Source of the DNA: Halorubrum hochsteinianum | GTDB lineage: Archaea > Halobacteriota > Halobacteria > Halobacteriales > Haloferacaceae | DNA: 64,000 nt | Direction of reading: 5' to 3' | Assembly: GCF_023702125.1 (NCBI RefSeq) | Contig: NZ_CP098415.1 | Location: forward strand, 2,232,001-2,296,000 | In this document: piece by piece, positions 51,377 through 59,192 of the stretch | Layout: the number at the start of each line of letters is the position of its first letter | Position numbering within the stretch: position 1 is the stretch's first letter | The notes under the pieces: generated by a model | What the model was told of the DNA's origin: nothing | Database searches by the model: none | What the model saw: only the letters and a program-made list of their open reading frames with translations | Program-made: the position numbers and the translations under genes

Positions 51377-52018
51377 ATGCACGCCATCACTCGATCCGGC
51401 TGGATCGAGGTCATCTCGGGGTCGATGTTCTCGGGCAAGACGGAGGAGCTGCTCCGCCGGCTCCGGCGCTCCGAGATCGCCGGCCAGTCGGTCGCCGTCT
51501 ACACGCCCGCGATCGACGACCGCTACGGCGAGGCGACGATCGGCAGCCACACGGGCCGGCAGTGGGAGGCGACCGTCGTCGACAACGAGGGCGACGGCCC
51601 GCTCGACATCCTCGACGACGACCCCGCGGAGGTCGTCGCGATCGACGAGGCGAACTTCTTCTCGAACGCGCTCATCGAGGTCTGTAACGCCCTCGCGGAC
51701 CGCGGGAGCCGGGTGATCGTCTCGGGCACCGACCAGACGTTCCGCGGCGAGCCGTTCGAGCCGCTCCCGCAGCTGATGGCCACCGCCGAGTACGTCGACA
51801 AGCTACAGGCGATCTGCTCGGTCTGCGGGGAGCCGGCCTCCCGGAACCAGCGGCTCATCGAGGGCGAGCCGGCCCACGTCGACGACCCGACGATCCTCGT
51901 CGGCGCGGAGGAGTCCTACGAGGCGCGGTGTCGCGACTGCCACGTCCTGTTGACCGGAGAGCGTCCCGAAGAAGAGCGACCGTTCGAGGGGGCCGAGGCG
52001 GACCCCGCGAACGACTGA
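51377..52018 (+). CDS. tdk: Thymidine kinase
   Basis: A 213-residue type II thymidine kinase of the salvage pathway, phosphorylating thymidine to dTMP. The P-loop GSMFSGKT is at residues 15-22. VVAIDEANFFS carries the Walker B Asp and catalytic Glu, ISxSGTDQTFRGEPF-type VIVSGTDQTFRGEPF follows, and the zinc-binding pair CSVCGEPASRNQRL and CRDCHVL near the C-terminus complete the lasso domain. Full-length. Its presence means the cell can incorporate thymidine analogues. Confidence 0.95.
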   Translation: MHAITRSGWIEVISGSMFSGKTEELLRRLRRSEIAGQSVAVYTPAIDDRYGEATIGSHTGRQWEATVVDNEGDGPLDILDDDPAEVVAIDEANFFSNALIEVCNALADRGSRVIVSGTDQTFRGEPFEPLPQLMATAEYVDKLQAICSVCGEPASRNQRLIEGEPAHVDDPTILVGAEESYEARCRDCHVLLTGERPEEERPFEGAEADPAND

Positions 52019-52028
52019 GCGTCCAGCG

Positions 52029-52307
52029 TTACCGGGTCGCGTCGACGTCAGCGTCGGCTTCGATCCCCGTCTCGTCCGACTCCTCCGTTTCCCCGTCGTC
52101 GGCGGTCGCGAGCCGGAACAGCCCGACGAGCGCGCCCGCCGCGACCAGCGCGCCCTCGGCCTTCGCGGCCGCGTACACCCACTCCCGCGGCTCCGCCTCG
52201 CCCGCGTTCCGGTAGCACGCGCGCGTCCAGACCGCGACGGCGCGACGCGGCGCGACGGCTTCGAGCAGTCCGCCGACTCCGGCCACCAACAGCAGTAGCG
52301 CTTTCAT
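52029..52307 (-). CDS. 92-residue membrane-associated protein
   Basis: Small protein with an N-terminal helix (KALLLLVAGVGGLLEAVAPRRAVAVW), a polar segment with one Cys (TRACYRNAGEAEPREWVY) and a second helix (AAAKAEGALVAAGALVGLFRLA), then an acidic tail (DDGETEESDETGIEADADVD). Convergent with thymidine kinase, 10 bases between stops. No family recognised. Confidence 0.65.
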   Translation of the reverse strand: MKALLLLVAGVGGLLEAVAPRRAVAVWTRACYRNAGEAEPREWVYAAAKAEGALVAAGALVGLFRLATADDGETEESDETGIEADADVDATR

Positions 52308-52376
52308 ACGCCCCGTTCGACGGCGACCCTCAAAAGCGGTCGGGGGAGCGCCGCGGTTCGCCCGGACGGGACTCGC

Positions 52377-52943
52377 TCACCCCTCGGTCACTGGCTCGGC
52401 CGTGTCGAGGTAGCGCCGGCAGGTCGCGGCCGCCCACTCGCGGACCGCGGGCGCATCGGTCCACAGCAGCGCCGAGAGCCCGTCGGCGTCGACCAGTCCG
52501 ACCGCGGCGCGGTCGTCCGCGAGGACCACCGCGACCGGCGACTCGCCGTCGTGCCGGTACGCGTCGACGCCGCGCTCGGCCAGCGCGCGCCGGACGACGG
52601 GACCGGTCGCCCCGCCGAGGCGGTCGCTCGCCGCGTCCGTGAACACCACCCGAACCTCCCCCGGGACGCCCTCTGACGACGACAGCGAGGCGTTCAGCCG
52701 GCGGGCGAGGTCGGCGTCGAACCGCGGGACCACGGCGACGACGCTGTCGGCCGCGTCGACGAGTTCCGCGAGCCGTTCCGCCGGGGCCGCGGCGTCGTCG
52801 CCCGCCTCGGTCGCTCCGGTCTCCCGCTCGACGACCTCGGTCCGGTCGCCGAGCGTCTCGGGATCGGTCCCGACCGCGTTCGCGACGAGCGCGCGGAGGG
52901 CCGCCGCGGGCGACGCGGACGACGCCGAAGCCTCGTCGCTCAC
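52377..52943 (-). CDS. Hypothetical protein resembling haloarchaeal regulator C-terminal domains
   Basis: A 188-residue soluble protein with a GTG start that overlaps the upstream methyltransferase stop as GTGA, indicating translational coupling. The segment VDAADSVVAVVPRFDADLARRLNASL, then GEVRVVFTDAASDRL and VAVVLADDRAAVGLVDADGLSALLWTDAPAVREWAAATCRRYLDTAEPV, has the strand-helix pattern I associate with the C-terminal sensing domains of TrmB-like or related haloarchaeal regulators. A DNA-binding HTH is not visible, so it may be a partner protein rather than a regulator. Function uncertain. Confidence 0.65.
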   Translation of the reverse strand: MSDEASASSASPAAALRALVANAVGTDPETLGDRTEVVERETGATEAGDDAAAPAERLAELVDAADSVVAVVPRFDADLARRLNASLSSSEGVPGEVRVVFTDAASDRLGGATGPVVRRALAERGVDAYRHDGESPVAVVLADDRAAVGLVDADGLSALLWTDAPAVREWAAATCRRYLDTAEPVTEG

Positions 52944-53602
52944 GGGTCTCGCTCGTCGGAGCCGGCGTCGTCGTCCGGCCACCGCTCCGGGGTTTCCGGA
53001 CGCGGCGGGTACGACTGCCGGCCGCCGGTCGACTTCTGCGCGAGCAGCCGGGCCGTGGCGCGCTCGGAGCCGTCCGGCCGCTCCGTCGTCGTCTCGTCGT
53101 AGTAGCGCACGCTCAGCCCCAGCCCCGCGCGGAGCAGTTCGTTCGCCGCGTAGCGGTACCGGTCGCCGCTCGGTCCCGACCGCGCGGGCGGTTCCGACCG
53201 CAGGTGCCCCTCCACGAAGAGGAACCCGTCCGGCGCGAGCGACTCGATCAGGTCGGCGAACCGGTCGAGCGCATGGAAGTAACTCATCGCGATCACGTCG
53301 TAGGTCTCCGCGGGGAACGCGTACGTCGTCGCGTCGGCCTGAATCGTCTCAATCCGGTCGCCGATCCCGCGTTCCGCGGCGCGCTCGCGGACGATTTCGA
53401 GTCCCTCCTTCGAGGCGTCGAGCGCGTCGACCTTGTGGCCGCGGTCCGCGAGGAACACCGCGTTGCGGCCGGTTCCGGCGGCGACGTCGAGCGCGCGGCC
53501 GTCGGGGAACGACGGCTCGTAGGCGCGAAGCACGGGGGACGGGTCCGGCGCGCGGGAGTACTCGCCCGACGCGAAGCGCTCGTCCCAGTCGGTGTCGGTC
53601 AC
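52940..53602 (-). CDS. Class I SAM-dependent methyltransferase
   Basis: A 220-residue methyltransferase. TDTDWDERFASGEYSRAPDPSPVLRAY is a start typical of tellurite-resistance-like/TehB-like methyltransferases. The SAM-binding motif I is ALDVAAGTGRNAVFLADRGHKVDALDAS; motif II-like IQADATTYAFPAETYDVIAMSYFHAL and the following LAPDGFLFVEGHL complete the Rossmann fold. The GTG at 53602 is chosen because it starts the family segment. Its stop overlaps the next gene by GTGA. The substrate is unknown. Confidence 0.9.
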   Translation of the reverse strand: MTDTDWDERFASGEYSRAPDPSPVLRAYEPSFPDGRALDVAAGTGRNAVFLADRGHKVDALDASKEGLEIVRERAAERGIGDRIETIQADATTYAFPAETYDVIAMSYFHALDRFADLIESLAPDGFLFVEGHLRSEPPARSGPSGDRYRYAANELLRAGLGLSVRYYDETTTERPDGSERATARLLAQKSTGGRQSYPPRPETPERWPDDDAGSDERDP

Positions 53603-53662
53603 GATCGGCCTTTGGCGCGCCGCGGCGTAAACCTCAGGGGCGCGCCGCCCGGAGCGGGGGGC

Positions 53663-54184
53663 ATGGCAGACGCGACGGACCCAGCGGAGCGCCTGAACGC
53701 GCTCCTCGCCGACCGCGACGAGACGCTCGCGACCGCGGAGTCGCTCACCGGCGGGCTCGTCGGGTCGCGGGTGACGGACGCGCCGGGCGCGAGCGCATAC
53801 TTCGACCGCGGGTTCGTGACGTACACCTACGACGCGAAGCGCGAACTGCTCGGCGTCTCCCGCGAGTCGCTCGACGCCCACGGCGCGGTCAGCGACCCGG
53901 TCGTCCGCGAGATGGCGGCCGGCGCGCGCGACCGGGCGAGCGCGGACTGGGCCGTCGCGACGACCGGGATCGCCGGGCCGACGGGCGGGACCGACGAGAA
54001 GCCCGTCGGCCTCGTTTACTTCGGCGTCGCGCACGCCGCGCCGTGGGGCACCGAGGAGTCGTTCGTCCGGACCGAACGGGCCGTGATCGACGGCGACCGG
54101 GACGCGGTGAAGCGCGGCGCGGCCGAGACCGCGCTCGACGCCCTCGTCCGAGCGATCGAGGACGTCGCCGACCCGGGGGAGTGA
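53663..54184 (+). CDS. CinA C-terminal-domain protein (nicotinamide-nucleotide amidase-like)
   Basis: A 173-residue single-domain CinA-C protein. ETLATAESLTGGLVGSRVTDAPGASAYFDRGFVTYTYDAKRELLGVS and VATTGIAGPTGGTDEKPVGLVYFGVA are the family hallmarks, including the catalytic Ser (AESLTGG) and Lys. CinA-C enzymes deamidate nicotinamide mononucleotide in NAD recycling; the N-terminal MoCF-type domain of full CinA is absent, as in many stand-alone archaeal members. The ATG is chosen before the family start; the long upstream frame to 53204 overlaps the methyltransferase antisense. Confidence 0.9.
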   Translation: MADATDPAERLNALLADRDETLATAESLTGGLVGSRVTDAPGASAYFDRGFVTYTYDAKRELLGVSRESLDAHGAVSDPVVREMAAGARDRASADWAVATTGIAGPTGGTDEKPVGLVYFGVAHAAPWGTEESFVRTERAVIDGDRDAVKRGAAETALDALVRAIEDVADPGE

Positions 54185-54253
54185 GCGGCGGTCGACCGGG
54201 CGCTCCGGTCGATGTGTGCGAGTGTTTATCACCCGACCGCGCGTAACGCCGCC

Positions 54254-54673
54254 ATGATCGAACGCGTCTTGGTGGCGATGGACGGCTCGGATCTCGCCGA
54301 GCGGGCGCTCCGGTACGCGCTGGAGGCGCACGGAGACGCGGAAATAACCGTGCTACACGTCGTCGGGGGTGCCTCGCCGATGATGGGGGAAGCGACCGGG
54401 ATCGCCCTGTCCGACGACGAGGACGGCGGGATGCGCGAGGCCGCCGAGCCCGTCTTCGAGCGGGCCCGCGAGATAGCCGCCGAGTACGACGCGACGGTCG
54501 AGACGATGGTCGCCGCCGGTCGGCCCGCTCGGACCATCGTCGACCGGGCCGAGGAGTTCGACACGGTCGTCTTGGGCACGCACAGCAGTTCGCTCGCGGA
54601 CCGCCTGCTCGTCGGTAACGTCGCGAAGACGGTGTTCCAGAAGTCGCCCGTCCCGGTCACGGTCGTGCGGTGA
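54254..54673 (+). CDS. Universal stress protein (UspA family)
   Basis: A 139-residue Usp (MIERVLVAMDGSDLAERALRYALEAHGDAEITVLHVVG...), with canonical VAMDGS at the start and the ATP loop VLGTHSSSLADRLLVGNVAKTVFQKSPVPVTVVR at the end (GxxxxxxxxG-N-x-x). A middle MGEATGIALSDDEDGGMREAAEP loop is variable in the family. The ATG at 54254 gives the canonical start; the frame to 54212 is not used. Follows the CinA-like gene by 69 bases. Confidence 0.93.
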   Translation: MIERVLVAMDGSDLAERALRYALEAHGDAEITVLHVVGGASPMMGEATGIALSDDEDGGMREAAEPVFERAREIAAEYDATVETMVAAGRPARTIVDRAEEFDTVVLGTHSSSLADRLLVGNVAKTVFQKSPVPVTVVR

Positions 54674-54703
54674 GCGGCGGCCGACGGCCGCGCTCGTCCG
54701 TCC

Positions 54704-54907
54704 CTACTCGATGTACGCGTTCCCGACGACCGCGACGACGAGCGCGGCGATCACGATCCACGTGAGCGGTTCGACCGCGAGGAGCCGGATCGGACGGGCC
54801 GCCGACTCGTCGAAGCCGAAGAGGTAGCCGCCGGCGAAGCCGACCGCGAGCACGAGCGCGCCGACGATTCCGGCCACGCCGAGCAGCGCGCGGTCCGACG
54901 AGTCCAT
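54704..54907 (-). CDS. 67-residue two-helix membrane protein
   Basis: Small hydrophobic protein (MDSSDRALLGVAGIVGALVLAVGFAGGYLFGFDESAARPIRLLAVEPLTWIVIAALVVAVVGNAYIE). Two helices joined by a short acidic loop. It is convergent with the Usp gene and lies next to the tRNA gene; the start ATG is chosen because the upstream frame runs through the tRNA. Function unknown. Confidence 0.7.
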   Translation of the reverse strand: MDSSDRALLGVAGIVGALVLAVGFAGGYLFGFDESAARPIRLLAVEPLTWIVIAALVVAVVGNAYIE

Positions 54908-54969
54908 ACCCGTCGTTGGGCGTCGCGGATACTTAAGAAACGCCCGTGGGAGCGGGCGGAGCGACTCCA

Positions 54970-55043
54970 AGCCAGGGCAGGGATTTGAACCCCGGAAGTC
55001 TCGATTACAAGTCGAGTGCATGAACCGCCCATGCTCCCCTGGC
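54970..55043 (-). tRNA. tRNA-Thr (anticodon UGU)
   Basis: A 74-nucleotide cloverleaf on the minus strand. Acceptor stem GCCAGGG pairs with CCCTGGC; D-arm stem GCAT/ATGC; anticodon stem CTCGA/TCGAG around loop CTTGTAA, anticodon TGT (UGU), which reads threonine ACA/ACG codons; five-base variable loop; T-arm CGGGG-TTCAAAT-CCCTG. The discriminator base is U, and no CCA is encoded. No intron. The five-prime end lies at 55043 on the plus-strand numbering. Confidence 0.95.
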
Positions 55044-55104
55044 GCGTGCGGCCGTACTCGGTCCTCGTATGAGTGCGTGTCGCTTTCCGCGAACCCGGCC
55101 GGGG

Positions 55105-55665
55105 TCAGTCGCTTTCGTCGGTGAGGTCGTCTCCGCTCCGACTCGCGTCGTCACCGCCTTCGCCTTCGTCGCCCAGCGGCTTCGTCAGTTCGACGCGGTG
55201 GGGGTCGTAGCCCCGCGCCGCGTAGAACGACCGGGCGCGGTCGTTGTCGGCGAGCGCCTCCAGCGCCACGCGGTCGGCCCCCTGCTCGCGGAGCGCGCGC
55301 TCGGCCTCGTCGAGCAGCGCCGTCCCGACCCCCTCACCGCGCCGCTCCGGCACGACGAAGAGGTTGCTGACGGTGCCGCGAGTGGCGTCGCGCTCGTAGT
55401 CGCCGCGTTCGAGCGAGAAGCCGACGAAGCCGACGAGGTCGGTCCCGTCCTCGGAGTCCGCCGCTGCCTCCGGGTCGCGGGCGACGAGCAGGTCGCCCGT
55501 GACGACCGACTGCGCGACCCACTCGCGGACCGTCGCCCGGTTCGCCTCGGCGCGGAGCGTGGCCCCGTACTCCCGCTGGCCCGTCGCGAGCGCCACCCAC
55601 ATGTCGGTGACGGCGTCGACGTCGTCGGCGGTCGCCTCTTCGACGCGGGGGCCGGTCTCGGCCAT
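55105..55665 (-). CDS. GNAT-family N-acetyltransferase
   Basis: A 186-residue acetyltransferase, distinct from the one at 31008. N-terminal VEEATADDVDAVTDMWVALATGQREYG, the acetyl-CoA motif NLFVVPERRGEGVGTALLDEAERALREQGADRVALEALADNDRARSFYAARGYDPHRVEL, and the strand LVGFVGFSLERGDY are all in family order. The C-terminal 25 residues are acidic and disordered. Substrate unknown. It lies 62 bases from the tRNA gene. Confidence 0.9.
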   Translation of the reverse strand: MAETGPRVEEATADDVDAVTDMWVALATGQREYGATLRAEANRATVREWVAQSVVTGDLLVARDPEAAADSEDGTDLVGFVGFSLERGDYERDATRGTVSNLFVVPERRGEGVGTALLDEAERALREQGADRVALEALADNDRARSFYAARGYDPHRVELTKPLGDEGEGGDDASRSGDDLTDESD

Positions 55666-55757
55666 GTGCCCGGCTTCGGCTCGCGGCGTGTTGAGGCTGC
55701 CGGCCGGGGAGCCCGCGGCGTCGCGGTCCGGCGCGGCGCGATTCCGGGGCGGCCGGC

Positions 55758-56480
55758 TCAGACCTCGCGGCAGTTCGGGCAGACCGCCTGCCCGTTGGCG
55801 GTGACGAGGTCGGGCACCAGCGCGCCGCAGTTCTCGCAGACGCCCTGCGTCGACGACCCGCTCGGCGTCCCCGCGGGCCGCGAGGCGTTCCCGCCGTCGC
55901 CGGCCGCGTCCGGCGAGGCGGCCGCCACTCGGTCCGCCGACTCCGGGTCGATCGTCGCTCCGGTCCCGCGCTCCGCGTCGGAGTCCGCCGTCGCGGCCGC
56001 CGAGACCACCGTCCCCTCGCGTCGCGGGTCGCCGGTCGCCGCTCCGTCGCCGAACCCGTCGGCCCCCGACCGCGGCGCGCCCGCGGCGAGCACGTCGCCG
56101 TCCGTCACGACGCCGACCGCCTCCCCCTCGTCGACGGCGACGACCCGGTCGACCCCGTCCGCGACGAGGCGCTCCTCGACCGCCGTCAGGGAGTCGTCCG
56201 GGGACATCGTCGGCAGCGGCGGTCCCATCGCGTCGCCGACGGTGTGGTCGCCGATACCCTCCTCAGAGTCGGCTTCCGCGTCGCCTCCGGTCGCGTCCAG
56301 CAGCGCGTCGAGCGCGTCGCGGGCCTCCAGCCGCCCGACCGCTTCGCCGCCCCGCATGACGACCACGCAGTTCGTCTCCTCCTCGACCAGCAGCGCGGCC
56401 GCGTCCGAGAGCGAGTCCGACTCGCTGACGCCGAGGAACTCGCGGTGCATCACGTCGCGGACCGTGGTGTCTGTTCGCAT
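55758..56480 (-). CDS. CBS-domain protein with C-terminal zinc ribbon
   Basis: A 240-residue protein with a CBS pair at the N-terminus (TTVRDVMHREFLGVSESDSLSDAAALLVEEETNCVVVMRGGEAVGRLEARDALDALL and TVGDAMGPPLPTMSPDDSLTAVEERLVADGVDRVVAVDEGEAVGVVTDGDVL, about 5-135). An Ala/Gly/Asp-rich linker (135-205) leads to a zinc ribbon CENCGALVPDLVTANGQAVCPNC (about 213-236). CBS domains bind adenine nucleotides; the ribbon could contact nucleic acid or protein, so this is a possible energy-sensing regulator. Such fusions occur in haloarchaea; target unknown. ATG start. Confidence 0.88.
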   Translation of the reverse strand: MRTDTTVRDVMHREFLGVSESDSLSDAAALLVEEETNCVVVMRGGEAVGRLEARDALDALLDATGGDAEADSEEGIGDHTVGDAMGPPLPTMSPDDSLTAVEERLVADGVDRVVAVDEGEAVGVVTDGDVLAAGAPRSGADGFGDGAATGDPRREGTVVSAAATADSDAERGTGATIDPESADRVAAASPDAAGDGGNASRPAGTPSGSSTQGVCENCGALVPDLVTANGQAVCPNCREV

Positions 56481-56657
56481 ACGTTTCGGATTCGCTCCGA
56501 TCGGCTAAAAGCTGCCCCCGATACCGTTATAGCGGCACCGTGCGTACGCTTGCGATCGGTTGCCATACAGGGCGGGGAGAGACTGTGCGGGGCGCGTACG
56601 GATCGCGCGCGGCGACGAAAAGGGAGCGTTCAAACCCTCCGGCGTTCGAACGGCGGT

Positions 56658-57356
56658 ATGGCCATTCCCTCGTTCGTGATCGGGATCGCGGGCGGGACGG
56701 GCGCTGGGAAGACGACGGTCTCCCGGCTCGTCACCCGCGATCTCGGCGACAGCGTCACCCGGATCCCGCTCGACAACTACTACGAGGACCTCTCGCACCT
56801 TGACTTCGAGGAGCGCGAGGAGGTCAACTACGACCACCCCTCGGCGTTCGAGTGGGAGCTGCTCCGAGATCATCTGGAGGCGCTGCTGGAGGGCCAGTCC
56901 GTCGAGATGCCCCAGTACGACTTCGAGATCCACAACCGGAAAGACGAGCGCATCACCGTCGAGCCGACCGACGTCATCGTGCTGGAGGGAATCCTCGCGC
57001 TGTACGACGAGGAGATAAACGACATGATGGACCTCCGGCTGTTCGTCGAGACGGACGCCGACGTGCGCATCCTGCGGCGGATCCGGCGCGACGTGATCGA
57101 CCGCGGCCGCGACCTAGAGGGCGTCATCGACCAGTACCTCTCGACGGTGAAGCCGATGCACGAGCAGTTCATCGAGCCGTCGAAGAAACACGCCGACGTG
57201 ATCATCCCGGAGGGCGCGAACAGCGTCGCGGTGAACCTCCTCGAAGAGAAGCTCCGCGCCGAGGTCGAGGGCGACGCGGTCCGCAGCTGGGAGCGCGGGA
57301 GCCTCGAACAGGAGCTCGGCGAGAAGCGCTCGCTCGACGTCGATGGGGACGATTAG
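56658..57356 (+). CDS. udk: Uridine kinase
   Basis: A 232-residue pyrimidine-nucleoside salvage kinase, phosphorylating uridine and cytidine. P-loop GIAGGTGAGKTT at residues 9-20. LDNYYEDLSHLDFEEREEVNYDHPSAFEWELL is the uridine-kinase signature (NYDHP), followed by YDFEIHNRK, VIVLEGILAL and LFVETDADVRILRRIRRDVIDRGRDLEGVIDQYLSTVKPMHEQFIEPSKKHADVIIPEGAN. Length slightly above the usual 210 owing to an acidic tail. Together with tdk it forms the pyrimidine-salvage content of the window. It is followed by hairpin repeat copy 4. Confidence 0.95.
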   Translation: MAIPSFVIGIAGGTGAGKTTVSRLVTRDLGDSVTRIPLDNYYEDLSHLDFEEREEVNYDHPSAFEWELLRDHLEALLEGQSVEMPQYDFEIHNRKDERITVEPTDVIVLEGILALYDEEINDMMDLRLFVETDADVRILRRIRRDVIDRGRDLEGVIDQYLSTVKPMHEQFIEPSKKHADVIIPEGANSVAVNLLEEKLRAEVEGDAVRSWERGSLEQELGEKRSLDVDGDD

Positions 57357-57453
57357 GTTACTTCCGGAGCTTCGGCGTCGTCCCCGATCACAGACGACAC
57401 TGCCGAAGCCCCAGTCGATCGCTACGATCTGGTCGCTGTTGATAACACAGCTA

Positions 57454-57690
57454 TCGAAGCCCCAGCCGGGAGGCGGGCGCACGCTCGTTGCGCTCCTCGT
57501 CGCTCACTCCGTTCGCTCCTGCGGTGCTTACGTCGCCTGCGCCCGCCTCCCGGCTGCCCCTTCGAGTCCCGCCCCGCACGGCAACCGCACCTCACGCCTC
57601 CCCAGCCTCGCGGCTCCCTTCGGTCGCCGCGTCCCTCGCACGCGCTCCTCGCGCCCCACGGGCGCTCGGAGGCGCGCGCCACCGCAGCCG
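57454..57690 (-). repeat. Dispersed hairpin element, copy 4 (full length)
   Basis: Minus-strand copy between the convergent udk and helicase genes. Core at 57590-57609. Hairpin 1: GCGCCC 57651-57656 with GGGCGC 57660-57665. Hairpin 2: CGCGGC 57609-57614 with GCCGCG 57626-57631. Hairpin 3: perfect 18-bp stem, 57464-57481 with 57538-57555. Its arm AGCCGGGAGGCGGGCGCA differs at two positions from AGTCGTGAGGCGGGCGCA of copy 1, and both changes are matched in the opposite arm. An extra isolated CCGAAGCCCCAGTCG lies 51 bases to the left at 57403, as in copy 2. The rest of the 57357-57760 gap is empty except for a short T-poor stretch. Confidence 0.85.
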
Positions 57691-57760
57691 ATCGCCGAAA
57701 ATATCACCGTCCCGTGGTCTGTGACCGTCTGAGAATCCGAAACTTCCCTCGACCGCGCTC

Positions 57761-59143
57761 CTATCGCCGCCGACTGGCCACCCGCTCCTCGGCGGTCTCG
57801 GCGCTGACGAGTTCGTAGAGGAGCGCCCGCCCGCCGTCGTCCTTCGGGCGGAGGACGCGGCCGAGCCTCTGGGTAAACTCGCGCTCGCTGCCCGACCCGG
57901 ACAGCACGACCGCGACGTTCGCGTCCGGCACGTCGACGCCCTCGTCGAGGACGTTGGCGGCGACGACCCGTCCGTAGGTGCCGTCGCGGAAGCGGTCGAG
58001 GATCTCGCGGCGCTCCCTCGCGCCCGTCTCGGCGGTGATCGCGGGCAACAGGAACCGCTCGGAGAGCCGGTAGACGAGGTCTGTGTGGGCCGTGAACACG
58101 ATCACGCGGTCGTCGCGGTGGCGGTCGAGGATCTCCGCGAGCCGGTCGACCTTGCGACTCGCGTTCATCATGATCTCGCGGGCGTCCTGTTTCGCCAGGA
58201 GCGCCTCGCGGGCGGCGGGGTCGTTGCCGGAGCGTTTGACCAGTTCCTGGTAGTCGCTTCCGCTCGAAAACGTGATTCCGGCGTCGCGGACGTACTCGAC
58301 GAACGTCCCCTGCTTCTCGTCGTAGCGCTCGCGTTCCGCGTCGGTCAACTCCACCTCGATCCGCCGGATGTCGTAGGGCGCGAGGTGGCCGCCGGCGAGG
58401 TCGTCGACGTCGAGCGCGTAGGCGCGGTCGCCGACCAGCTCCGCGACCGCCTCGTGAGCGCCGTCGGGGCGCTCGAAGGTGGCGGTGAGACCGAGGCGCG
58501 CGGGGGCCGCGAGCAGCCGCGCGGCGTCTCGGTACCCCTCGCCGCCGAGGTGGTGGACCTCGTCGAAGACGACGAACTCGAAGGCGTCGCCGACGCCGTC
58601 CGCCTTGAAGTACGCGGAGTCGTACGTCGACACCGTGATCGCCTCGCGGCGCTGCTCCCCGCCGCCGAACCGGCCGATGGGCACGTCGAACTCGCGGTCC
58701 AGTTCGCGCTGCCACTGGTCTAAGAGGTCGACTGTCGGGACGACGACGAGCGTCGGCACGCCGAGTTCGACCATCGCGCGGATCGCGATCACCGTCTTTC
58801 CCGCGCCGGTCGGCAGTTCGATCACGCCGCGGTCGCCGGCGTCACGCCACGCGTCGAGCGCGTCGCGCTGGTACTCGCGGAGGTCGTAGTCGGTGGCGAG
58901 CGCCTCCGGCAGCCCGGCCGCCTCGGCGGCGCGGTCGCTCGCGTCGAGGACCCGGTCGTCGACGCCGATCCCGGCCACCCGGAGCGCTCGCCGGAGTTCG
59001 GCGTAGCGGTGCGCGGGGGCGCGCGCCGTGCCCGTACGCGGGTCCGTCTCGACGCCGGGCAGCGGCGGGAGCGCGTCGGACGCGAGGTCGGCGTCCGCGT
59101 CGACCCGGATCGTGCCGTCCTCGTAGCGCAGCCGGACGTCCAT
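57761..59143 (-). CDS. XPB/Rad25-like superfamily 2 helicase
   Basis: A 460-residue DNA helicase/translocase. An N-terminal damage-recognition-like domain (about 1-85) precedes DYDLREYQRDALDAWRDAGDRGVIELPTGAGKTVIAIRAM (Q-motif and Walker A), VVFDEVHHLGG (DEVH), LGLTATFERPDG (motif III), and the second RecA-like domain with DRVIVFTAHTDLVYRLSERFLLPAITAETGARERREILDRFRDGTYGRVVAANVLDEGVDVPDANVAVVLSGSGSEREFTQRLGRVLRP (motifs IV-VI). Archaeal relatives of XPB act in DNA repair and transcription-coupled processes. Full-length; no nuclease partner (Bax1) is adjacent. ATG at 59143. Confidence 0.93.
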   Translation of the reverse strand: MDVRLRYEDGTIRVDADADLASDALPPLPGVETDPRTGTARAPAHRYAELRRALRVAGIGVDDRVLDASDRAAEAAGLPEALATDYDLREYQRDALDAWRDAGDRGVIELPTGAGKTVIAIRAMVELGVPTLVVVPTVDLLDQWQRELDREFDVPIGRFGGGEQRREAITVSTYDSAYFKADGVGDAFEFVVFDEVHHLGGEGYRDAARLLAAPARLGLTATFERPDGAHEAVAELVGDRAYALDVDDLAGGHLAPYDIRRIEVELTDAERERYDEKQGTFVEYVRDAGITFSSGSDYQELVKRSGNDPAAREALLAKQDAREIMMNASRKVDRLAEILDRHRDDRVIVFTAHTDLVYRLSERFLLPAITAETGARERREILDRFRDGTYGRVVAANVLDEGVDVPDANVAVVLSGSGSEREFTQRLGRVLRPKDDGGRALLYELVSAETAEERVASRRR

Positions 59144-59192
59144 CGCCCGGAGTTGCCGACCGACTTACAAAGGCTCACCGCCTCGGTCCGCC

